Source of the DNA: CAVTBT01 sp963733065
Lineage (GTDB): Bacteria; Actinomycetota; Thermoleophilia; Gaiellales; Gaiellaceae
Direction of reading: 5' to 3'
Length of the DNA: 64,000 bases
Assembly (NCBI GenBank): GCA_963733065.1
Contig: CAVTBT010000007.1
Coordinates: 341,922 to 405,921, forward strand
How positions within the stretch are numbered: the stretch's first letter is position 1; every line of letters starts with the position of its first letter. Positions 10,552 to 22,327 of the stretch are shown here, piece after piece. The position numbers and the translations under genes are program-made. Below the pieces are notes generated by a model. That model did no database searches. It saw only the letters and a program-made list of their open reading frames with translations, and was not told where the DNA came from.

Positions 10552-11985
10552 ATGTCTGAGCAGTCCAGCGCGTCGAACGTCGGGACGATCGTCGAGATCA
10601 AGGGCGTCGTCATCGACGCGGTGTTCGCCGAGAAGCTGCCGGAGATCTACACGGCGCTCCGCATCGACGTTCCTGGGCCGGACGGCAGCTCGACGCCGCT
10701 GATCGCGGAGGTGCAGCAGCACCTCGGCGACGATCGCGTCCGCGCCGTCGCGATGGACTCCACCGACGGGCTCGCGCGCGGCACCGACGTCGTCGACACC
10801 GGCGGGCCGATCTCGGTGCCGGTCGGCGACTCGACGCTCGGGCGGCTCTGGAACGTGATCGGCGAGCCGATCGACGAGAAGGAGGACACGAACGGTCAGG
10901 TCGAGCGCTGGGCGATCCATCGCGACCCGCCGAGCTTCCGCGACCTCTCTCCGACCGTCGAGATCTTCGAGACCGGCCTGAAGGTCGTCGACCTGATCGC
11001 GCCGTACATCAAGGGCGGCAAGATCGGCCTCTTCGGTGGCGCGGGCGTCGGCAAGACGGTGCTCATCCAGGAGCTGATCCACAACGTCGCTCGGGAGCAC
11101 GGCGGTGTCTCCGTCTTCGCCGGAGTCGGGGAGCGGACGCGCGAGGGCAACGACCTGCTGCTCGAGATGACCGAGTCGAAGGTGATCGACAAGGTCGCGC
11201 TCGTCTACGGGCAGATGAACGAGCCGCCGGGAGCCCGTCTCCGGGTCGGCCTCTCTGGTCTGACGATGGCGGAGTACTTCCGCGATCAGGGGCAGGACAC
11301 GCTGCTGTTCATCGACAACATCTTCCGCTTCGTGCAGGCGGGCTCCGAGGTGTCGGCGCTGCTCGGCCGCATGCCGAGCGCGGTCGGCTACCAGCCGACG
11401 CTCGCCACCGAGATGGGACAGCTGCAGGAGCGCATCACGTCGACGCGAACGGGCTCGGTCACGTCGGTGCAGGCGATCTACGTCCCCGCCGACGACCTCA
11501 CCGACCCCGCGCCGGCCAATACCTTTGCGCACCTCGACGCCACGACCGTGCTGTCGCGGGCGATCGTGGAGAAGGGCATCTACCCGGCCGTCGACCCGCT
11601 CGACTCCACCTCGCGGGCGCTGCAGCCCGGGATCGTGTCGGACGAGCACTACCAGACGGCGACGCAGGTGCAGCAGATCCTCCAGCGCTACAAGGACCTG
11701 CAGGACATCATCGCCATCCTCGGCATGGACGAGCTGACGGATGAGGACAAGCTCGTCGTCTCCCGCGCCCGCAAGATCGAGCGCTTCCTGTCGCAGCCGA
11801 ACTTCGTGGCCGAGCAGTTCACGGGCACGCCCGGCAAGTACGTGAAGCTCGAGGACACGATCCGCGGCTTCCAGGAGATCATCAACGGTCAGCACGACGA
11901 ACTGCCGGAGAGCGCCTTCTACATGGTCGGCGGGATCGAAGAGGCGGTCGAGAAGGCGCAGCAGGCAGAGAAGGCCGCCGCGTAG
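10552..11985 (+). CDS. atpD: F0F1 ATP synthase subunit beta
   Basis: Catalytic subunit of F1. The 477-residue product starts at ATG 10552 after GGGAGA. An upstream GTG in the same frame would add an unconserved 21-residue tail and is rejected. The P-loop GGAGVGKT is at about residues 162-169, GERTREGNDL follows, and the catalytic segment LLFIDNIFRFVQAGSEVSALLGRMPSAVGYQPTL is intact. It is separated from atpA-atpG by 7.4 kb but followed normally by atpC. Confidence 0.97.
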   Translation: MSEQSSASNVGTIVEIKGVVIDAVFAEKLPEIYTALRIDVPGPDGSSTPLIAEVQQHLGDDRVRAVAMDSTDGLARGTDVVDTGGPISVPVGDSTLGRLWNVIGEPIDEKEDTNGQVERWAIHRDPPSFRDLSPTVEIFETGLKVVDLIAPYIKGGKIGLFGGAGVGKTVLIQELIHNVAREHGGVSVFAGVGERTREGNDLLLEMTESKVIDKVALVYGQMNEPPGARLRVGLSGLTMAEYFRDQGQDTLLFIDNIFRFVQAGSEVSALLGRMPSAVGYQPTLATEMGQLQERITSTRTGSVTSVQAIYVPADDLTDPAPANTFAHLDATTVLSRAIVEKGIYPAVDPLDSTSRALQPGIVSDEHYQTATQVQQILQRYKDLQDIIAILGMDELTDEDKLVVSRARKIERFLSQPNFVAEQFTGTPGKYVKLEDTIRGFQEIINGQHDELPESAFYMVGGIEEAVEKAQQAEKAAA

Positions 11986-11995
11986 GCGCCGCGTC

Positions 11996-12433
11996 GTGGC
12001 CGACGTCCATCCGAAGTTCGACGTCTCGATCGTCACGCCCGACGGCGCGGCGTTCGAGGGCGCGGCCGAACTCCTCATCGTCCCCGGCGCGGCGGGCGAG
12101 ATCGGCGTGCTCGCGCGGCACGCTCCGCTCGTCGCGACGCTGAAGGCCGGCTCGACGCGGATCTACCTGAACCGCCAGGCGGACGAGGTCGTCGAGCTCG
12201 CGACCGGGCCCGGCTTCTTCAAGGTCGAGCTCGATCGAGCGCTCGCGCTCGTCGACGATGCCGTCGACGTGAAGGAGATCGACGACGCCCGCGCGCAGGC
12301 GCAGCTCGAGGAGGCGAAGGCCGAGCTCGAGAAGGTGGAGGCGGGCGAGTCGACCGCTGACCGCTGGCAGCTCGAGCAGCGGATCCGGCACGCCGAGAAC
12401 CAGCTCACGGTTTCCGGCAGGACCACCGGCTAG
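11996..12433 (+). CDS. atpC: F0F1 ATP synthase subunit epsilon
   Basis: Rotor-associated regulatory subunit; 145 residues starting at GTG, 10 bases after atpD. The N-terminal beta-barrel includes LLIVPGAAGEIGVLARHAPLV, the family hallmark. The C-terminal helical hairpin runs from about residue 95 (KEIDDARAQAQLEEAKAELEKVE). It closes the second half of the split ATP synthase locus. Confidence 0.95.
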   Translation: MADVHPKFDVSIVTPDGAAFEGAAELLIVPGAAGEIGVLARHAPLVATLKAGSTRIYLNRQADEVVELATGPGFFKVELDRALALVDDAVDVKEIDDARAQAQLEEAKAELEKVEAGESTADRWQLEQRIRHAENQLTVSGRTTG

Positions 12434-12439
12434 CAGGCC

Positions 12440-12465
12440 GGGCGCTTTCCTGGCGGAAAGCGCCC
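12440..12465 (+). terminator. Hairpin after atpC
   Basis: Left arm GGGCGCTTTCC pairs perfectly with the right arm around TGGC, 6 bases after the atpC stop. There is no T tract. Confidence 0.7.
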
Positions 12466-12551
12466 ACAGGGTCTCGGCGAACTCCGCCGCTAATTTTCGA
12501 CCGCTTTCGCGCGGCGAACGTTGTTTGTCTTCGTTCGCGGGCCGTCGCGCG

Positions 12552-12582
12552 GACATGGCCGGGGTCTGTCCCCGGACATGGC
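12552..12582. repeat. Dispersed palindromic repeat family 1, copy 3
   Basis: GACATGG, then the core CCGGGG-TCTGT-CCCCGG, then ACATGG. It is downstream of atpC and 119 bases before copy 4. Confidence 0.75.
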
Positions 12583-12670
12583 TTCTGCGGGCGGCCGCCC
12601 GCCCGTCGTGAACGTCCGCTTTCGCGGCTCGCTATGCGGGGTTGCGAGCGAGGTCCGGCGCCTAGGCGAG

Positions 12671-12702
12671 GACACGTCCGGGGTCTGTCCCCGGACATGG
12701 CC
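12671..12702. repeat. Dispersed palindromic repeat family 1, copy 4
   Basis: GACACGTCCGGGG, TCTGT, then CCCCGGACATGGCC. The left half matches copy 1 and the right half matches copy 3. Confidence 0.75.
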
Positions 12703-12744
12703 GGTCGGCCGCGCGGGATCGGTTCGCAGAACGGTGCGGCGTTC

Positions 12745-13026
12745 CTACGCTGGATCGCTCGGCATGGCGGCGTCGCGGCGCGGGTCCAACGCGGCCTGGA
12801 GTCCGTCGGCGAGCAGGCTCGCGGCGACGCCCAGAACGGCGATGGCGATTGACGGCAGGAGGACGAGCCAGAGGTTGCTGAAGCGCATGCCCTCGAGCGC
12901 GATGTTGCCCCACGTCACCGGCGGCGGCGACGGGCCGAAGCCGAGGATCGAGAGCCCCACTCGCGCATCACGTATTCGGCGAGCACGAAGGAGACTCCGA
13001 GGACCGACACGCCTGAGGCGTTACCC
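12745..13026 (-). pseudogene. Decayed DppC-type permease fragment
   Basis: On the minus strand, SVLGVSFVLAEYVMRE (about 13020-12965), then after a frame break GLSILGFGPSPPPVTWGNIA and ADGLQAALDPR, match the last 90 residues of a DppC-type peptide permease. No upstream domain, start codon or partner genes are present, and the frame is broken near 12957. It differs in sequence from both intact DppC-type permeases in the window (3422 and 25012), so it is the remnant of a third paralogue. The metH promoter region lies at its truncated end. Confidence 0.75.
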
Positions 13027-13080
13027 CGATCCGGCGGGTGTCGCCCCGGCGAACGAGCCGGTAGCAGCCACAATGCGTCC

Positions 13081-16671
<3,591 letters not shown>

Positions 16672-16699
16672 ATCGGCCCGAGCGCCGCCGCCTGCGCCG

Positions 16700-16720
16700 A
16701 GATCCCCCGAACGGGGGTCT
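16700..16720 (+). terminator. Hairpin after metH
   Basis: CCCCC and GGGGG arms around GAAC, extended by AGA/TCT and followed by TTA, 28 bases after the metH stop. Confidence 0.55.
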
Positions 16721-16761
16721 TACGTCACCCAAATGGGGGTGCCGCCCGCAGATGCAGGTGG

Positions 16762-16767
16762 TAGCGT
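16762..16767 (+). promoter_or_regulatory. TAGCGT box, 6 bases before the MFS gene GTG
   Basis: The hexamer-to-start spacing implies that transcription begins at or within a base of the GTG, giving a leaderless mRNA. It supports the start at 16774. Confidence 0.45.
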
Positions 16768-16773
16768 CCTCGG

Positions 16774-18039
16774 GTGTTGCTCCCGCGTCGTCTGAGCATC
16801 CTGAGCTGGGCGCTCGACTTCCGCCTGCTCTTCCTGGCGACGCTCGGGAGCGGCTTCGGAACGTACCTCGCGGCGGTTGCGCTCAGCGTCGACGTCTACG
16901 ACCGGACCGGCTCGCTGACGTGGGTCTCCGCCCTGCTGCTCGTGGAGTTCCTGCCGATCATCGTCATCGGCTTGACGCTCGGCCCACTCGTCGACCGGCT
17001 GTCCCGACGCGGGCTGATGATCGCCTCGGACGTCGTCCGGCTCGGCGTCTTCGTGGTCCTGCCGTTCGCCACCGGACCGATGATGGTCGTCGTCCTGGCG
17101 GCGGTCGCGGGGATCGCGACCGGGTTCTTCCGCCCGGCGGTCTACGCCGGCCTGCCGAACCTCGTGCCCGACGACCAGCTGCCGACCGCCAACTCGCTGC
17201 TGCAGGCTGTCGAGAATCTCGCGTGGATGATCGGGCCGGTGGTCGGCGGCGTGCTGCTCGCCGTCTCGGGCCCCGACCTCGCCTACGGGATCAACGCGGT
17301 TACATTCCTCGTCTCCGCCCTGCTCATCATTCGGATCCCGGCCAGCCGGCTGCGTTCCGAGCAGCCGCTGACGAAGGGCCACTGGCGCGACCTCGCCGAC
17401 GGCTTCGCGCTCGTGCGGCAGTCGCGAGCGCTGCTCACCGTGCTCGTTGTGTGGAACATCGTGCTGCTCGGCAGCGGCGCCGTGAACGTGGCGGAGATCG
17501 CCCTGGCCAAGGAGTCGCTCGACGCCGGGGACTTCGGCTTCGGGCTGCTCGTCGGCGCCTCGGGGCTCGGGCTCACGCTCGGCAGCCTGGCGGCGAGCGG
17601 CGTGCTCGAGCGCTTCGGCCTGCGGCCGACGTACGCCGGCTCGATGATGATCATGGCGGCGGGGTTCGGCGCTGCCGCCTTTGCGCCGAACGTCTGGATC
17701 GCCGGCGCGTTCGTGGTCGCGGCGACGACCGGGAACGGCATCGCCATCGTGTGCAACGTGCTCCTCGTGCAGCGCGGCGCGCCCGATCGCCTTCGCGGGC
17801 GGGCCTTCACGCTCATCATCAGCTCGAACTACGCGCTGATGGGCGCCGGCATGGCGCTGGCCGGGCCGTTGACGAACTCGTTCGGCGCGCGGTGGACGTG
17901 GGCTCTCGCGGCGCTCGTGTTCGCCGTCGGCTCCGGCGTGGCGCTCGTGATGGCCTCGGGCCTCGCCGAGGAGCAGGCCGAGCTCGTCTTCGACGAGCCC
18001 GAGCGGGTCGTCGAGTCGCAGCAAGCCGTCGCTCACTAG
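16774..18039 (+). CDS. MFS transporter (DHA3/enterobactin-exporter-like)
   Basis: Major-facilitator permease of 421 residues with about twelve hydrophobic segments. After the second helix it has the loop GPLVDRLSRRGLMIASD, equivalent to the MFS motif A. The first half includes AVYAGLPNLVPDDQLPTANS, characteristic of the MFS_3 (EntS/MefA-like) group of drug or siderophore exporters. The substrate cannot be inferred. It has a leaderless-type GTG start. Its stop TAG forms part of the TAGCAT box in front of meaB. Confidence 0.85.
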   Translation: MLLPRRLSILSWALDFRLLFLATLGSGFGTYLAAVALSVDVYDRTGSLTWVSALLLVEFLPIIVIGLTLGPLVDRLSRRGLMIASDVVRLGVFVVLPFATGPMMVVVLAAVAGIATGFFRPAVYAGLPNLVPDDQLPTANSLLQAVENLAWMIGPVVGGVLLAVSGPDLAYGINAVTFLVSALLIIRIPASRLRSEQPLTKGHWRDLADGFALVRQSRALLTVLVVWNIVLLGSGAVNVAEIALAKESLDAGDFGFGLLVGASGLGLTLGSLAASGVLERFGLRPTYAGSMMIMAAGFGAAAFAPNVWIAGAFVVAATTGNGIAIVCNVLLVQRGAPDRLRGRAFTLIISSNYALMGAGMALAGPLTNSFGARWTWALAALVFAVGSGVALVMASGLAEEQAELVFDEPERVVESQQAVAH

Positions 18040-18042
18040 CAT
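18037..18042 (+). promoter_or_regulatory. TAGCAT box, 6 bases before the meaB GTG
   Basis: It overlaps the stop codon of the MFS gene. Spacing fits a leaderless start at 18049. Confidence 0.45.
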
Positions 18043-18048
18043 CGGTAC

Positions 18049-19035
18049 GTGGCACGGCGGGACTGGACGCGCGAGTCGCTGCTCGAGGGCGTGCGCGAGG
18101 GCGACCGGCGAGCGGTGGCGCGGGCGATCAGCCTGGTCGAGAACCGCGACGAGCTCGCGTACGACCTCGTGCGGGAGCTCTACCCGCAGACCGGGCGGGC
18201 GACCGCGATCGGAGTCACCGGGCCACCCGGGGTCGGGAAGTCCTCGCTGATCAGCGCGCTGGTGCGCCACGTCCGCGAGACCGAGGGCCGCTCGGTCGGC
18301 GTCATCTCCGTCGACCCGTCGAGCCCGTTCTCCCAGGGCGCGCTCCTGGGCGACCGGATCCGGCTCTCCGACCACTTCCTCGATCCCGGCGTCTTCATCC
18401 GCTCGATGGGGACGCGTGGCCACCTGGGTGGGCTGGCGGAGGCGACGCTGCAGGCGCTGCTGCTGCTCGACGCGGCCGGCAAGGACGTCGTCTTCCTGGA
18501 GACGGTCGGCACCGGCCAGAGCGAGGTCGAGATCATCGGCATCGCCGATACCGTGCTGCTGGTGCTGATGCCGGGCTCCGGCGACTCCGTCCAGGCGTTG
18601 AAGGCCGGGATCATGGAGATTCCCGACGTGATCGCCGTCAACAAGATGGATCACCCGGCCGCCAAGACGATGCTGAACGAGGTGCGGTCGATCCTGACCA
18701 TCGGCCCGGAGCGCGACTGGATGCCGCCGATCGTCCTCACGGAGGCGGTGCGGGGCGAGAACGTGGCCGACCTCTGGGAGCGCCTCGGCGAGCATCGCGC
18801 CCACCTCGAGCAGGACGGCAGGTTGGAGGCCCGGCGCCGCCGCAATCTGGCGGGAGAGGTCTTCGCCGTCGCGTCGGGGCGCGCGAAGGAGCACCTCGAG
18901 GCAACGGTGCGCGACGACCCCGAGCTGCAGCGCCTGCTCGACGACGTGCAGCAGCGAAAGCTCGATCCGCTGACCGCGGTCCGCGAGATCATGGAGCAGG
19001 TGTTCCGTGTCGGTGCAGACGGCTCCGACGTTTAG
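18049..19035 (+). CDS. meaB: MeaB/ArgK-family GTPase, methylmalonyl-CoA mutase chaperone
   Basis: G3E-family P-loop GTPase that in characterised relatives protects and reactivates the B12-dependent methylmalonyl-CoA mutase. The 328-residue product has Walker A GVTGPPGVGKSS at about residue 56, VISVDPSSPFSQGALLGDRIR, LETVGTGQSEVE, and the base-recognition motif VNKMD. The C-terminal dimerisation arm is present. The mutase itself is not in the window, but proximity to the B12 enzyme metH fits. It overlaps ilvA by 29 bases. Confidence 0.92.
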   Translation: MARRDWTRESLLEGVREGDRRAVARAISLVENRDELAYDLVRELYPQTGRATAIGVTGPPGVGKSSLISALVRHVRETEGRSVGVISVDPSSPFSQGALLGDRIRLSDHFLDPGVFIRSMGTRGHLGGLAEATLQALLLLDAAGKDVVFLETVGTGQSEVEIIGIADTVLLVLMPGSGDSVQALKAGIMEIPDVIAVNKMDHPAAKTMLNEVRSILTIGPERDWMPPIVLTEAVRGENVADLWERLGEHRAHLEQDGRLEARRRRNLAGEVFAVASGRAKEHLEATVRDDPELQRLLDDVQQRKLDPLTAVREIMEQVFRVGADGSDV

Positions 19036-20209
19036 CGCCATCGCGGAGGCGCGCGAGCGCCTGCGCGACACCGTGCGCGTGACCCCCGTCTTCGCGTCGG
19101 AGACGCTCTCGCGCCGCGCCGGCCGCGACGTGCTGCTGAAGGCGGAGAACCTGCAGCGCACCGGCGCGTTCAAGATCCGCGGCGCGACCAACATGATCGC
19201 GAGCCTCACCGGGGCCGAGCGGGCGGCAGGAGTCGTCGCGGCGAGCGCCGGAAACCATGGACAGGCGGTGGCCTGGGCGGCCCGGGAGGCGGGGATCCCG
19301 GCCACGATCTTCATGCCGCTCGACGCTGCGATGGCCAAGGTGGATGCGACCCGGAACTACGGCGCCGCGGTGGAGCTCGCGGGCGAGATGTTCGACGATG
19401 CGCTCGCAGCGGCCGCCGAGCACGTCGAGCGCAGCGGTGCGACCTTCGTGCACGCCTTCGACGATCCGCGCGTGGTCGCCGGCCAGGGCACGCTCGGGCT
19501 GGAGCTCGCCGAGCAGCTGCCCGAGGTCGGGACCGTCGTGATCCCGATCGGCGGCGGCGGCCTCGCGTCCGGCATCGCGATCGCGCTGCGCGAGCTGCGT
19601 CCGCGGCTCTCGCTCGTCGGCGTGCAGGCCGCCGCGTGCGCGCCGCTGGCCGGCGGCGTGCCGGGGCAGGTCGGCTTCACGATCGCCGACGGCATCGCGG
19701 TCAAGCAGCCGGGCACGCTGACGACGCCGATCCTCGCCGAGCTGCTGGACGAGATCGTGGCCGTGGAGGACGAGCGCATCAGCGAGGCGATCGTGCTGCT
19801 GCTCGAGCGCACCAAGCTCGTCGTCGAAGGGGCGGGCGCAGCTCCGGTCGCGGCGGTGCTCGCCGGGCTGGTCGGCGGCGAGGGGCCGGTCTGCTGCGTG
19901 CTCGCCGGCGGCAACATCGATCCGTCGACCCTGATCTCGGTCATGCGCCACGGCCTGACGGTCGCCGGCCGGTACCTCGTCCTGCGGACGCGGATCTCGG
20001 ATCGGCCCGGCTCGCTGATCAAGCTGCTCGAGCTGATCGCGAACGCGCGCGTGAACGTCCTGTCGGTCGAGCATCATCGGGAGGGCATGGCGCTGACCGT
20101 CGCCGAGACGGAGGTCGAGCTGACGCTCGCTGCCCGTGACGGCGAGCACTGCGACGAGCTGCTCGCCTCGCTGGCCGACAACGGCTACACGGTGGAGCTG
20201 CTGCGATGA
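19007..20209 (+). CDS. ilvA: Threonine ammonia-lyase with ACT domain
   Basis: PLP enzyme that deaminates threonine to 2-oxobutyrate, feeding isoleucine synthesis or propionyl-CoA. In 400 residues the PLP lysine lies in GAFKIRGAT (about residue 57), the phosphate-binding loop is IPIGGGGLASG, and a C-terminal ACT domain begins at about residue 322 (LRTRISDRPGSLIKLLELIA). The single ACT domain and length match the short IlvA/TdcB type with a regulatory tail. It overlaps meaB and ends ATGA with the cupin gene, so meaB-ilvA-cupin read as one operon. Confidence 0.92.
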   Translation: MSVQTAPTFSAIAEARERLRDTVRVTPVFASETLSRRAGRDVLLKAENLQRTGAFKIRGATNMIASLTGAERAAGVVAASAGNHGQAVAWAAREAGIPATIFMPLDAAMAKVDATRNYGAAVELAGEMFDDALAAAAEHVERSGATFVHAFDDPRVVAGQGTLGLELAEQLPEVGTVVIPIGGGGLASGIAIALRELRPRLSLVGVQAAACAPLAGGVPGQVGFTIADGIAVKQPGTLTTPILAELLDEIVAVEDERISEAIVLLLERTKLVVEGAGAAPVAAVLAGLVGGEGPVCCVLAGGNIDPSTLISVMRHGLTVAGRYLVLRTRISDRPGSLIKLLELIANARVNVLSVEHHREGMALTVAETEVELTLAARDGEHCDELLASLADNGYTVELLR

Positions 20210-20750
20210 GAGAGGCGGAGCTGCTGGAGACCGATGCCGGCCTCGTACCGGACGGCGAGGGCTGGTTCGTCGTCAACGCTCGCGATGCCCGCTGGGAGCG
20301 AGGTCGAGGGTAGCGGCGCGTACGTCGTGTTCGAGCACGAGGACGCGCGTTTCGAGCAGTACGGAGTCAACATCCACGTGCTTGCACCCCGGGGAGGCGA
20401 ACGCGCTGTACCACGGCGAGGACGCGCAGGAGGACTTCCTCGTGCTCTCCGGCGAGTGCGTGCTGATCGTCGAGGGCGAGGAGCGGCGACTCGGGCAATG
20501 GGACTTCGTCCACTGCCCGCCGTGGACCGAGCACGTCTTCGTCGGCGCGGGCGATGGGCCGTGCGCGATCCTGATGATCGGCGCCCGTGGCAGCACCGCG
20601 ATCCGTTACCCGGTCAACGACGTCGCGCGGCGCCACGACGCGTCCGTCGAACGCGAGACGACGTCGGGCCGCGAGGCCTACGCCGCCTTTCCCGCGCCGA
20701 AGGCGTCCCGCTACCGGGACGGCGACCTCCCGTCGAACGAGAGTTCCTGA
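20206..20750 (+). CDS. Cupin-domain protein (two frame breaks)
   Basis: It begins at ATG 20206 in an ATGA overlap with ilvA. The sequence reads MREAELLETDAGLVPDGEGW, then after a break near 20290-20305 GAYVVFEHEDARFEQYGVNIHV, then after a second break near 20388-20394 GEANALYHGEDAQEDFLVLS to the end. At the second break CCCC in place of CCC is enough to explain the shift. The cupin barrel has YHGEDAQEDFLVLSGE and HCPPWTEHVF as its metal-binding strands. About 181 residues when repaired. The substrate is unknown. Confidence 0.75.
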
Positions 20751-20770
20751 GCGCTTCCGCAGGAAGCGCT
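20750..20770. terminator. Shared bidirectional terminator hairpin
   Basis: AGCGCTTCC and its reverse complement GGAAGCGCT surround a GCA loop. The element overlaps the last base of the cupin stop and almost the whole stop codon of the convergent MBL/rhodanese gene. Confidence 0.75.
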
Positions 20771-22108
20771 AGCCGCAGCGGCGGAAGCTCACCGCCTGCC
20801 CGCCGCGGTCGATCCAGTCGCCGACGCCGCCGTCCATCACGGGCCGCGCGTCGACGCCACGCGCGGCCAGCAGGCTTGCGGCGATCGCCGCGCGGGCGCC
20901 GCTCTCGCAGATCGTCACCACCGGCCGGTCGTTCGGCACCTCGGCATCCGCGAGGGCGAGCATGCGGTACGGCACGTTGCGGGTGCCGGCGATGTAGCCG
21001 TCGTCGCGTTCGTCCTTCTCCCGCACGTCGATGACCTCGGCGCCGTCGGAAAGGAACGACTCGAGGTCGTCGATCCGCACCGGCTCCATCGTCTCCGGCC
21101 CGCCGCCGAGCACGTAGCCGGCGACGGCGAGGACGCCGACCGAGCGGAGGCCCCGGACGGCTCGCTGCGCCTCCTCGGCATCGGCGGCCGCAACGACGAG
21201 CGGGAGCTCCGGATCGAGCACGTACCCGGCCTTCGTGGCGAAGGTCGTTCCCGACACGGGCACGTTGACCGCGCCCCGCGCATGACCCGCGAAGTACTCG
21301 GCCGCAGGTCGAACGTCGAGGATCTGCGACCCCTCGGGCGGCGTGGACAGGGCGCCGACCTCCGGCTGTGCACCGAGGAGCGGTCCCGCGTTCAGCTCGA
21401 CGATCCGCGTGACGTTCGCGGGCTTCGGCGAACCGACGGCGGCAGACTCGGCGACGAAGGCCTCGAGCTCCGTATGGGCCAGCGCGCGGTTGAAGCGCCG
21501 CTCGAAGCCGATCGTCGTGGACGCCTTCGAGCTCATGCTCTTGCCGCACAGCGAGCCGGCGACGTGGCCGGGGTAGACCTCGACGCCGTCGGGCAGCTCG
21601 AGGAGCCGCCGTAGGGAGTGGAAGAGCCCTTCGGCTCCCTCGCGGGCGTCGACGGCGAGATCGGGCCGGGCGGTGTCGCCGACGAAGAGCGAGTCCCCGG
21701 TCAGGACGAGCCACGGCTCGTCGGCGCGCGTGCGGTCGAGGACGGCCAGGCAGCAGTGCTCGGGCCGGTGGCCCGGCGTGTGGATGCAGCGGAGGACGAC
21801 GCGAGCCGACCTCGATCTCCGTTGCCGTCGCGCGAGCGGGTCGTGGTCGAACTCCACCTCGCGCGGCGGGGTGGATGCTGATCGGCACGCCGTGCTCGAG
21901 CGCCAGGCGGCCGTGGCCCGAGACGTGATCCGCGTGGGTGTGCGTCTCGACGGCGCGGACGAGCCGGACACCTCTCCGCTCGACCTCCGCGAGCAGCGGC
22001 TCGATCAACGAACGGCGGGTCGACGATCGCCGCGACGCCCGCATCCTCGTCGCCGACGAGATACGAGGCGCAGCCGAGATCGTCGTCGAGAAACTGCGTG
22101 AAGAGCAC
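20769..22108 (-). CDS. MBL-fold hydrolase fused to two rhodanese domains (several frame breaks)
   Basis: Resembles persulfide dioxygenase-type (ETHE1/BLH-like) proteins of sulfide detoxification. The MBL domain has THTHADHVSG, HTPGHRPEHC, LTGDSLFVGD and VYPGHVAGSLCG. The first rhodanese domain lacks the catalytic cysteine. The second has it in ICESGARA. I place the start at GTG 22108 (MLFTQFLDDDLGCASYLVGD), 8 bases after a TACCGT box, rather than at the GTG 18 bases upstream. Frame breaks are near 22000-22015 and 21866, plus a cluster at about 21812-21835. All fit extra bases, with the cluster netting three. Confidence 0.78.
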
Positions 22109-22184
22109 GGCGTTCGACGGTAGCACCGGCCGCCGCTATCGCTCTTGAAGTGGGCGGTTGGTGCCTGCGAATCCCAACGACCAC

Positions 22185-22201
22185 GTTACGCGTTTCGTAA
22201 C
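22185..22201. promoter_or_regulatory. Inverted repeat, possible operator for cluster 2
   Basis: GTTACG, five bases, CGTAAC: a perfect two-fold symmetric site in the divergent gap between the MBL/rhodanese gene and the cluster 2 binding protein. It has the size of a small repressor operator. Confidence 0.4.
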
Positions 22202-22327
22202 AGAGGTTTACGAGGTGCTCACGGAATCGCCGGTTTCATGTGAGGCGAATGTGGTGAACAACCATGCCTGGTGGCGGCCCTTCGCCGGCCGCACGCCGGC
22301 AACCGATCCGGAGGGGGAAGCATCGAA

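Noticed and set aside
12960..13080. A cobalamin riboswitch in front of metH
   Set aside because: The space holds the permease relic, and I could not see a B12-box-like segment or the expected multi-helix leader.
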